Assembly (NCBI RefSeq): GCF_038405225.1
Contig: NZ_CP151657.1
Span: 3,162,001-3,226,000 of the forward strand
Source of the DNA: Arthrobacter citreus
Lineage (GTDB): Bacteria > Actinomycetota > Actinomycetes > Actinomycetales > Micrococcaceae
Direction of reading: 5' to 3'
Length of the DNA: 64,000 nucleotides
The notes under the pieces were generated by a model. That model searched no databases. It worked only from the letters and a program-made list of their open reading frames with translations, and was not told the origin of the DNA. The first letter of the stretch is position 1. Every line of letters starts with the position of its first letter. The position numbers and the translations under genes were made by a program. Below, piece by piece: positions 1-6,838 of the stretch.

Positions 1-1
1 G

Positions 2-190
2 GCGGAGCTGCTCACCGCCGAGGAAATTTGCCTGGCTAGCTACGCGCTGCGCCCGGTTGCGCCGGGCCGGGGAGTTCCCCGCTCCGAGCGGCGGAATGCC
101 CGCGATGCCCTGGTCGCTGTTTTGAGTCAACTCCAGTCAGCTCTGGGGCCGGATGTCCCAAAGGTGAAGGGAGGTTTCCCGCGGAAATGA
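2..190 (+). CDS. 3' end of an unidentified gene (partial)
   Basis: An open frame enters from the left edge and ends with TGA at 188-190, giving about 62 C-terminal residues (begins AELLTAEEICLASYALRP, ends GGFPRK). The composition is high-GC and protein-like, with a helical stretch (ARDALVAVLSQLQSAL) near the end. I do not recognise the family and the start lies outside the window. The sequence becomes AT-richer right after the stop, so this gene probably marks the left shoulder of the accessory segment that follows. Confidence 0.5.
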   Translation, partial: AELLTAEEICLASYALRPVAPGRGVPRSERRNARDALVAVLSQLQSALGPDVPKVKGGFPRK

Positions 191-323
191 AACACAATCA
201 ATGGATTGAATGTCCTCAGGGACGCCAAGCTACCCCTCCATCAGCTCTGGAAGCCTATTCTTGTTCATCGGACAAATGGTCAACATGTCCACTTGGATGC
301 ACCGTGAACGATAACGTGAGGAC

Positions 324-1640
324 GTGACCGTATATAACCAACAACCTCGCCCACGTGTACTGTTCGAAGCTTTGCCGGAAGAACTTGCTCGCGAGATGGC
401 TGAATTAGTCCCCACTTCACGCATAGTTGCTGCCGGCGAAGAGGTGGCCGACTCGGAGTTCGATCTTGTGGTCACTCAATCCAAATCAGCAGCGAATCGC
501 AGAACGCACATGCACGTTTTAGCGTTTGGCTCGTCGCTACTAGATCCGGTGCCGTTCCCTGCGGGACTTCCTGGTGGCCCACTCGTTCCGAAAAGGCAAG
601 CTAGGACTCTGGCTACGGAATCTTCAATTGCACCTAGCATCGACGCTGATCTTCAAGGGCTGCTCGAGCGCACAGTAATCGCGAATATTCCGGCCGGCGA
701 GAAGATGGGGTGGCGTTTCTCCTCGTTAGCCGAGGGCCGATACAAACCACTTGTTCATTTGGGTACGGAGAAGATTCCCTATGCACTTATGTGGAATAGA
801 AGCGGAGGACTAAAGACTGCATGTTCACTTGTCCTTCCCCAAGAGACAACTGATCATCGTGCCTGGTTGGCTTGGTTTCTTCGAGAGCTCACCAACGTGG
901 ATCCCGACACCTTCCCTCACGATATTGATTGGCGGTCGGCAAGGACGTGGGCGACAGCACGGACGCTGGAGTTGCATTCGAACCTCGCTGAATTACGACA
1001 GGAGCGCACCGTCATCCTGGCAAAAATGGATCAGGGAATTCTCGAGGCGGAGACGTCGCTGGAACATGCCCTGGCCGAAGACGCCCTTGAATCTCATCGA
1101 CTCTTGACTGCAGACGGTATCGAACTGGAAAACGCAGTTGAGGCCGCGCTGAAGGAACTGGGCTTTACTGTGGCGAACATGGACGATCACCACGATGCAA
1201 CGACGAAAGCCAAGCTAGAGGATCTTCGGGTTACCGATGACCTGGACCCTGGATGGCTCAGCCTCGTTGAGATAAAGGGATATGCAAAGGGAGCCAAAGC
1301 CAATGACGTCACTCAGATCATCGGCAGGCCGATGCGCTCGTTTCTTCTTGAAGCAGGTAGGGAACCTTCATCTGTGTGGCACATCGTAAATCCTCAACGG
1401 AATATTGACCCGTCTTCCCGAAACGACGCCATACCTAACGATCTTGATTTGCAGGCTCTGACAGATGCCGACGGAGCCCTGATCGAGACCAGACAACTTT
1501 TCCTAGCGCTGCGTGACGTCCAATCAGGACAAGTTAAGGCACCTGAAGTCAGGGACTCCATGAAGGCAGCTCGGACCAGATGGAACTATAGGAAGGTCGA
1601 TACCAAAGCGACCGTCCGGTGCAGTACGGCGAAAAACTAA
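324..1640 (+). CDS. PD-(D/E)XK nuclease-like protein
   Basis: A 438-residue protein starting at GTG 324. The N-terminal two thirds are not recognised. The C-terminal third carries the signature of a restriction-endonuclease-like fold: a helix with E267/E269 (LENAVEAALKELGF), an acidic turn (LEDLRVTDD, about 300-308), then the strand LVEIKG with E316 and K318. The order E...D...E-x-K is that of PD-(D/E)XK nucleases, so a DNA-cleaving role is plausible, but no specific family could be named. Codon usage is less GC-rich than the neighbouring core genes, fitting acquired DNA. It lies in the same segment as a toxin-antitoxin-chaperone module and a Wadjet-type operon, so a defence function is likely by context. 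It could instead be a cargo gene of an old mobile element. Confidence 0.6.
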   Translation: MTVYNQQPRPRVLFEALPEELAREMAELVPTSRIVAAGEEVADSEFDLVVTQSKSAANRRTHMHVLAFGSSLLDPVPFPAGLPGGPLVPKRQARTLATESSIAPSIDADLQGLLERTVIANIPAGEKMGWRFSSLAEGRYKPLVHLGTEKIPYALMWNRSGGLKTACSLVLPQETTDHRAWLAWFLRELTNVDPDTFPHDIDWRSARTWATARTLELHSNLAELRQERTVILAKMDQGILEAETSLEHALAEDALESHRLLTADGIELENAVEAALKELGFTVANMDDHHDATTKAKLEDLRVTDDLDPGWLSLVEIKGYAKGAKANDVTQIIGRPMRSFLLEAGREPSSVWHIVNPQRNIDPSSRNDAIPNDLDLQALTDADGALIETRQLFLALRDVQSGQVKAPEVRDSMKAARTRWNYRKVDTKATVRCSTAKN

Positions 1641-1735
1641 AAGCTCTCAATGCCCGCGAAACGAATATACTCGGGACCGCCGATCAGCTCCGCGGTCGTC
1701 ACGTCCGCCTGGCGCGGTTTTCGCTTTTTGCTCAC
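1637..1735 (-). CDS. small 32-aa ORF
   Basis: Reading the minus strand, GTG at 1735-1733 opens a 32-residue frame (begins VSKKRKPRQADVTTAELIGG, ends FAGIESF) that stops at 1637. A ribosome-binding-like AGAGG lies about 7 bases upstream, and the frame follows the 95-residue gene at 1758-2045 by 22 bp on the same strand, so the two could be co-transcribed. The tail overlaps the stop of the convergent nuclease gene by 4 bp. It may be a genuine small basic protein or the remnant of a longer one. I recognise no family. Confidence 0.35.
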   Translation of the reverse strand: MSKKRKPRQADVTTAELIGGPEYIRFAGIESF

Positions 1736-1757
1736 GGAGCATCCTCTCAGGCCTGCA

Positions 1758-2045
1758 TCACGGGCGGGCGCCGCAGGACCTCATCAGCCGGGCAAGCCCG
1801 TTGATGAGGTGCAGGTTGCCGGGATCGCAGCTGCCCGCGCACACCGCGAGCTCGCCCGTCAGCGCCGCCTCGCCGACGGCGGCAAACGCGGCCTCCTCCT
1901 CGTGCCGGGTGAGCATCCATTCGAGGTCCTTCTCCCGCCGGCTGGCCTCAGTCACCGCGTTCAGGGAGTCGCCTGGAAGACCACAGATGCGGCAGGTCCC
2001 GTTAGCGGCGAGGTTTCGGACAACGGCCTCGGCGATCGTGGGCAT
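1758..2045 (-). CDS. small CxxC-containing protein, unknown function
   Basis: A 95-residue protein (starts MPTIAEAVVRNLAANGTCR). ATG 2045 is preceded by GAGGAG at a suitable distance, which favours it over a longer upstream start. The protein has CRIC near residue 20 and CAGSC near residue 70, a spacing that could hold one zinc ion, and an intervening charged helix (EASRREKDLEWMLTRHEEEA). No family recognised. It is transcribed against the nuclease gene and away from the toxin-antitoxin module, so it is an independent gene of the accessory segment. Confidence 0.55.
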   Translation of the reverse strand: MPTIAEAVVRNLAANGTCRICGLPGDSLNAVTEASRREKDLEWMLTRHEEEAAFAAVGEAALTGELAVCAGSCDPGNLHLINGLARLMRSCGARP

Positions 2046-2280
2046 GCTGCTCCTCAAGTCGGCCTGCTCGGACGGCCCGGTACATCTAGGCACCAGGATC
2101 GGGCAGTGCCAGAGGTGTGAGGGGTGCGCTGGTTTGGCGTGGGGAGTCCGTGTTGGGGTACGACGCCGCTGCCGATCAGCGAAGACGTGTTCAGACTACC
2201 CAAAGTGTCCATGATGTGAGTCACCCCACGTATACTCACCTGACATGACCAGCTGGTAGGGGGCTTCTAACAACATGCGG

Positions 2281-2296
2281 TTTAGGATAGTCTAAA
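2281..2296 (+). promoter_or_regulatory. probable toxin-antitoxin promoter and operator
   Basis: TTTAG-GATAGT-CTAAA is an inverted repeat directly abutting the GTG start at 2297. TAGGAT (2283-2288) inside it resembles a -10 box, so a transcript would begin at or next to the GTG and be leaderless. No good -35 box is seen. Autorepression by the HTH antitoxin at this site is inferred from how HigBA-type modules are regulated. Confidence 0.5.
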
Positions 2297-2827
2297 GTGG
2301 AACGTACAGTCGTAGCAGACGGGGCTCTCCATGAGATAGCTTGCGCGGTCATAAAAGATGGCACCTCACCGGCCACAGAGGTTTTGGAACAGTTCTCCGC
2401 AGGTCGGTGGGAGGATGACCCGGACACGGAAAGTATGCCCGATGACGCGCAGATAAAGGACTACGATCTGTTCTTGGCTGCAATGGAATACTTCGCCGAG
2501 AACGGGATACCTCACAGTTCACAAGTTCAGTTAAATTCCCTCCGACAGGGAATTTGGGAGTTCAAGATTCACCGCAAGAGATTTTCGTTCTTCGACACGG
2601 ACGGTTTAGGCCGCAAGCTCGAACCGGTAAAATTCAAAAATCGGGAACAATGCTCGTACCCGGAAGACGAAGATTTTTGGCATGTTCCCGACTTCGAGCA
2701 CCGCATCAGACTGGGACATTGTTTTCCAAAATTGTCGGAAAAGACAACTGAAAAAGATATACGGCGCACCCTACAAGTGAGGGCGGAGGATTTGGAACAT
2801 GACAAAAAAGAAGCCAACACTCGTTGA
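2297..2827 (+). CDS. RelE/HigB-like toxin of a TAC module
   Basis: A 176-residue protein starting at GTG 2297, with no ribosome-binding site and probably a leaderless message. The core resembles HigB/Gp49-like (RelE superfamily) ribosome-dependent mRNA interferases: GIWEFKIHRKRFSFFD (85-100) matches the strand pair that in the family reads like ELRI...YRILFF, and RLGHCFPKLSEKTTEKDIRR (138-157) matches the conserved hydrophobic-F-x-K-K-T-x-K-x-x-x-x-E region. It is longer than usual (family about 100-120) owing to an acidic N-terminal extension and a linker around 105-130. The antitoxin gene starts 29 bp before its stop. The assignment rests on motif similarity plus operon order toxin, antitoxin, SecB-like. 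Confidence 0.7.
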   Translation: MERTVVADGALHEIACAVIKDGTSPATEVLEQFSAGRWEDDPDTESMPDDAQIKDYDLFLAAMEYFAENGIPHSSQVQLNSLRQGIWEFKIHRKRFSFFDTDGLGRKLEPVKFKNREQCSYPEDEDFWHVPDFEHRIRLGHCFPKLSEKTTEKDIRRTLQVRAEDLEHDKKEANTR

Positions 2828-3356
2828 GCAACGGGCATCCACCCAGTCCGGGGGACTTGGTCTGGCTGCAGCACGCCTGGCAGTGGAAACCGCCCAACTA
2901 TTAAAGGCAGCCTTCGCCGCCCGAAAAGACATCGATCAGCAAGCGCTGGCCGAGATAATCGGCGTATCCGAGGGACGCGTGTCCCAAGTCCTGCATGGTG
3001 ATGGCAACGTCCACATCGCTACTCTCGCCCGTTATCTAACAGCTTTGGGCTATGAAGCGGAGTTGACGGCCAGACCATTGGCTCCAGAGGCGCCGGTTTT
3101 GAAATCACCACGTCGGAGAGGGCGCGGAGCGCCCCAGCGACCAAACAGAGTCACTCTCACGTACACAGCCACGGCTTCCAGGGGGCTCGAAGTGGGTCGC
3201 GAGAACATCGAGGTAACTATTCCCCTCGGAGAACCCGCACCTGAGTTCCTCTCGACCCCGGTTAGAGTGACTTCCACGAGCGGTCAGTTGGAACCCCATT
3301 CGGTCACCTCAGACAAGATTCGTGAACGCTTGTTGGCCACGGCGGGTCGACCATGA
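2799..3356 (+). CDS. HTH (XRE-type) antitoxin with C-terminal tail
   Basis: A 185-residue protein. Residues about 28-90 form an XRE/HigA-like helix-turn-helix, with QALAEIIGVSEGRVSQVLHG (48-67) as the recognition region followed by ATLARYLTALGYEAEL. A long segment (about 95-185) follows the DNA-binding domain: first basic and Pro-rich (KSPRRRGRGAPQRP), then beta-rich. In toxin-antitoxin-chaperone systems the antitoxin carries a C-terminal chaperone-addiction region that makes it depend on a SecB-like partner, and this extension fits that role. It overlaps the toxin gene by 29 bp and the next gene by ATGA, so the three are translationally coupled. It probably represses its own promoter at 2281-2296. 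Confidence 0.75.
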   Translation: MTKKKPTLVEQRASTQSGGLGLAAARLAVETAQLLKAAFAARKDIDQQALAEIIGVSEGRVSQVLHGDGNVHIATLARYLTALGYEAELTARPLAPEAPVLKSPRRRGRGAPQRPNRVTLTYTATASRGLEVGRENIEVTIPLGEPAPEFLSTPVRVTSTSGQLEPHSVTSDKIRERLLATAGRP

Positions 3357-3787
3357 CATTCAGCATGGATGACCTCCAGTTTCGGAGCGTAGCTCTCTAC
3401 GAAAGCACAGCTATACGCTACGACAACGTAAGTTTTGGCGAAACAATGACCCTGGACATGAGCATTCAAAATGAATCTGGCCAAGTTCAGCAGGATGGAA
3501 GCATAGAATGCCAGAGTGTCTGCTCCCTAACTATCAAGAATGGAGATAAGGATTTTGCTCTCTTTATTTCTCAGTACCGAGCCCATTTTGATAGTCCACA
3601 AGAAATCACAGAAGCAAACCTCGCAAGCGGCACACCTCTAGGTGATGAGATTAACAGCTGGCTGCTGAGCTATATCTACCCCTATCACCGTCAACTAATC
3701 ACAGACATGAATTCCAGAATGGGGCTTGCACCCATCCCCCTTCCGTGGCTAGTCACCCAACTCCTAAACGCGGAGTCTGCCGCGTAG
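3353..3787 (+). CDS. SecB-like chaperone of a TAC module
   Basis: A 144-residue protein. The stretch SYIYPYHRQLITDMNSRMG (107-124) followed by LAPIPLP corresponds to the most conserved SecB region (FPYARE-hydrophobic-I...T-R-G-FPPL-L-P), and the length fits SecB (about 150). The N-terminal beta-rich half (MDDLQFRSVALYESTAIRYD) also fits. SecB is rare in Gram-positive actinobacteria outside toxin-antitoxin-chaperone loci such as the M. tuberculosis HigB-HigA-SecB set (Rv1955-1957), and here it sits last in exactly that order, overlapping the antitoxin stop by ATGA. The inferred role is folding the antitoxin and protecting it from degradation. It is not expected to serve general export. Confidence 0.75.
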   Translation: MTFSMDDLQFRSVALYESTAIRYDNVSFGETMTLDMSIQNESGQVQQDGSIECQSVCSLTIKNGDKDFALFISQYRAHFDSPQEITEANLASGTPLGDEINSWLLSYIYPYHRQLITDMNSRMGLAPIPLPWLVTQLLNAESAA

Positions 3788-4542
3788 GAAAAGGAAAACC
3801 TCACATTTCCTCAGTTTGGATTCACGTGACACAACGCTTTTCACGCAAAGCTGCACGTCCCCGTGCTGCGAACCCCGCGTTCCCTGGAACTCCATGATGA
3901 GCTCTTTAAATTGCTCTTGGAAGCAATGGTCTCGCCGACCGGGAAGTCGCTACAATCGAATCTCGCGCTGGCGTCAACAGACACGGGGGTAGGGTGCCGC
4001 GCATCGCGTAGGGATTTCCCGGCCGTTGCAGATCTGCACACGCGTCGTTATCCAAGCGATGCAGGCACTGACTTCAGGCCACCCCAAATCCAAGTGCTGC
4101 CCGCTCAAACGTCAGGGGTACAAGTGGCCTCATGTCAGAGTATCGTTGTAAAGCTGGCAGAAAATCCAAATTACCCCACGAAATCGGCACTCTAAATCAC
4201 AAACGGCTGCCAGAGTTGTCGGACGAGTTCAGAACACACCGGACATAACGGGTCAGATCTGGACGACCCTGAGGTGTTTTGCATATTTTCCGGTTGGAAT
4301 TGTCAAATTTACGTCTCAAACCTCCGAAAGACGCGAACCGTCAAAGCGCACAGCCACTGCGAGGTCATTCCTAAACGTCGTCGACCAGCTGGGACGCTTT
4401 CAGTACGCCATTGCCCAGGTCCTGGAACGGGGCTGCATCCACCGCCGAACGGCATCACCGCACCCCAATGCACGCTTCCGCACCGCCGACAGCTAAAATC
4501 GTCAAGGCCCGTTTGTCCTGTTCCCGGTCCGGAAAGCGCAGA
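3788..4542. other. intergenic stretch with a compositional boundary
   Basis: About 750 bp with no gene I can support. The left part is AT-richer like the module before it. Composition changes to core-like GC at about 4330-4380. One plus-strand frame ending with TAA at 4494-4496 reads NVVDQLGRFQYAIAQVLERG and then an Arg/Ala-rich tail, which looks like the C-terminus of a lost gene. I could not identify it, and it does not resemble JetD. No clear direct repeats or attachment sites were found. Confidence 0.4.
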
Positions 4543-6045
4543 ATGTCCTTCATCGAAAACGCGGTTGCCCACTGGGCGGAACTGCAGCGGCTCCAAGCCA
4601 CACCGGGCTGGAAACTCACCACCGCAAACCCCTGGGTGCTGGCCCTGTTCCGGGAAGCCTTCAGCCGCACCCGGCCGCGGATTCCGCTCGAGGAATTCCA
4701 CAACATGATCGACGGGTTCCTGCGCCAGCTGCGCATCTCGGGAGTGAGCCTGCGCGAGGACTGGACCGGAAAGAACTACGCCGATGACTGGGTGGCCCGC
4801 CGCTTCCTGGCCCGCCCCCGCGTTGACGGCCGCTTCGTCTACGAACTCACCGAATCCTCCGTGCGCTACCTCTCCTATCTGGACGGCTTCACCAGCGACA
4901 AGACCAGCCTGAACTCCTCCCGGCTGGCCACGCTGCTGGACCGCGTGGAGAACCTGGCCCACGAAACCAACCCGGACCCCGCAGCCCGGATCGCAGTGCT
5001 GAAAGAGGAAGTCGCCCGCCGCGAGGAGATGATCCGCGCCCTGGAATCCGGCGATGCACCGGCCCCGGTGGACGGGGAGACCGCCGTCGAAGCAGCACAG
5101 GACATCCTGGACCTCGCCGCAGCACTGCCCGCGGACTTCAAGCGGATGCGCGACGGCCTGGAGAAGATGCTGCACGCCCTGCGCCAGGAAATGGTGGAAT
5201 CCAACGCCGCCAAGGGCCTGACCATGGGAGAAATCCTCGAGGCGGACCGCAAGCTGCGCAACACGAGCGAAGGCCGCACCTACGAGGGCTTCACCGCCTT
5301 CCTGAACGACGCCGAACAGCAGGACCGCTTCCGCGCCGCCATCGCCGAGGTGCTGGAACGGGACTTCGCCGAGGACATGAGCCCCGAGGACAGGCAGAGC
5401 CTGCACCGGCTGATCAGCGACATGCGCGGCCAGGCCACCGAAATCCACCGCATCTACGGCCGGCTCTCCGAATCCATGCACACCTACGTGCAGAGCGACG
5501 AGTACCGCGAATCGGTCCAACTGCGCCAGCTGATCCGCACCGCGGAGACCGCCATCCACAAGGCACCGCGCAGCCGCCGCCGCACCGCCGCTGTTCCGGC
5601 ACCCCAGCTGTTCGGCGCGGCCTTCGAATCCCTGGGCATGGTGCACCTCTTTAACCCCGAAGACCACGCCCCGCCGCCCAAGCTGCCGGCACCGCCGTCG
5701 TTCAGCGAAGCCGACATCCACCGCTCCGCACGCACGCCCAAGGCCAACCGCCGGGCACTGCGCGACGCCGTCACCCGGGCCGCCGGAAAACGCGGCACCG
5801 CCACCGTGGGAGAGATCTTCGCCGAACTCGCCCCCGAGGACCGGCACCTGAACAGCATCCGCGCCCTGCTCTCGGCGGCGCTGGAAGCCGGTTCCGCTGG
5901 CTTCTCCCCCGGCTCCCGCGGCGGCAGCACCCCCGCCGGGCTGGCCGCACAACCCGAATCCGTCACCTTCACCCAAATCGACGGCAGCGAGCGCACCGCG
6001 CTGCTGCCCGCCGTCGCCGTCGCGAAAGCCCCCACCCATGAGTGA
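4543..6045 (+). CDS. jetA: Wadjet JetA (DUF3375) condensin-like kleisin subunit
   Basis: A 500-residue protein. Although the frame is open from 4411, ATG 4543 (MSFIENAVAHWAELQRLQAT) starts at the conserved N-terminus of DUF3375 proteins, and the earlier codons look non-coding. The pattern LQRLQATPGWKLTTANPW...LFREAFSRTRPRIPLEEFHN is typical of JetA. Residues about 150-330 are helical and charged, and a winged-helix-like region follows from about 430. In Wadjet defence JetA is the kleisin of an SMC complex that extrudes and recognises small circular DNA such as plasmids. The gene overlaps jetB by 8 bp, and the three jet genes form one operon. Length matches the family. Confidence 0.9.
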   Translation: MSFIENAVAHWAELQRLQATPGWKLTTANPWVLALFREAFSRTRPRIPLEEFHNMIDGFLRQLRISGVSLREDWTGKNYADDWVARRFLARPRVDGRFVYELTESSVRYLSYLDGFTSDKTSLNSSRLATLLDRVENLAHETNPDPAARIAVLKEEVARREEMIRALESGDAPAPVDGETAVEAAQDILDLAAALPADFKRMRDGLEKMLHALRQEMVESNAAKGLTMGEILEADRKLRNTSEGRTYEGFTAFLNDAEQQDRFRAAIAEVLERDFAEDMSPEDRQSLHRLISDMRGQATEIHRIYGRLSESMHTYVQSDEYRESVQLRQLIRTAETAIHKAPRSRRRTAAVPAPQLFGAAFESLGMVHLFNPEDHAPPPKLPAPPSFSEADIHRSARTPKANRRALRDAVTRAAGKRGTATVGEIFAELAPEDRHLNSIRALLSAALEAGSAGFSPGSRGGSTPAGLAAQPESVTFTQIDGSERTALLPAVAVAKAPTHE

Positions 6046-6838
6046 AACCAGCCTCGATCCGACCAGCACCGCCGGCACCACCAACCAGGCCGACGACGAT
6101 CCCTACGCGGACGACTTCACCGAGACAGCCCCGGCGGAACGGGACATCCTGGTCGACGGACCCGAGCTGTTCCCCGGCGACACCGGAACCCTGCCGCTGA
6201 AGCTGCGCCAGGCCCTGATCCGGCTGCTGCGCGGCCCGTACCTGGACGCCACCAGCTCGGACAACGTCTACAACACCGTGGTGGACAACCAGGCCGAACT
6301 GCGGACCCGGCTCAGCGAACTGTTCCTGACCCTGGTCATCGACGAGGACCGCAAGGTTGCCCTGCTGCGCCCGGTGGACATGCCCGAACCGCACACCGCG
6401 GTGCTGCAGCGGCAGCGCGAAATGACACGCGAGGAAACGCTGCTGCTGCTGCGCATGCGCCTGCTGCTGGACCGGCACGCCGGCACCGGCAACGACGCCG
6501 TGATTGCACGCAGCGACATCCTGGAAATCATCGAGGGCTACGTCGATCCGGGCCAGCGCGACGCCAAGTCCGTGGAGGACGTGGCCGACGCCGCCATCCG
6601 CAAGCTCGTGCAGGAACGCCGGCTGCTGCTGCCCACCGAGGTGGAGAACGTGTGGGTCATTTCCGGTGCCCTGCCGCTGGCGCTGCCTTATGAACACATC
6701 GGTGACATTGTCACCTTCATGCAGGCCCTGACGGACGCCTCCGGCGAACTGCCCGACCCGGCGCTTCCCGAGCCCGCACCGGCCGAACCCACACTGCCCG
6801 AAAAGGCCACAGCCAACGACGGCGAGGACATCGCGTGA
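6038..6838 (+). CDS. jetB: Wadjet JetB (DUF4194) subunit
   Basis: A 266-residue protein with a DUF4194 core (about 50-215): LPLKLRQALIRLLRGPYLDA, then YNTVVDNQAELRTRLSELFLTLVIDE and MTREETLLLLRMRLLLDRH. JetB is the MukE/KITE-like winged-helix partner that bridges JetA and JetC in the Wadjet SMC complex. The N-terminal 45 residues are acidic and disordered-looking, and the C-terminal 40 are Pro/Ala/Glu-rich. The start overlaps jetA by 8 bp, and the stop overlaps the GTG of jetC (GTGA), so expression of all three should be coupled. Confidence 0.9.
   Translation: MSETSLDPTSTAGTTNQADDDPYADDFTETAPAERDILVDGPELFPGDTGTLPLKLRQALIRLLRGPYLDATSSDNVYNTVVDNQAELRTRLSELFLTLVIDEDRKVALLRPVDMPEPHTAVLQRQREMTREETLLLLRMRLLLDRHAGTGNDAVIARSDILEIIEGYVDPGQRDAKSVEDVADAAIRKLVQERRLLLPTEVENVWVISGALPLALPYEHIGDIVTFMQALTDASGELPDPALPEPAPAEPTLPEKATANDGEDIA

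Noticed and set aside
1650-2214. Plus-strand frames opposite the 95-aa CxxC gene
   Set aside because: The minus-strand frame has a good start signal and better amino-acid composition.
3863-4195. 110-codon plus-strand frame between the TAC module and jetA
   Set aside because: No ribosome-binding site, no recognisable motif and mixed composition; kept only as part of the intergenic note.
4309-6084. Long minus-strand open frames opposite jetA and similarly 8023-10257 opposite jetC
   Set aside because: Gly/Val/Gln-rich translations without domains, exactly antisense to well-supported genes; an effect of high GC.
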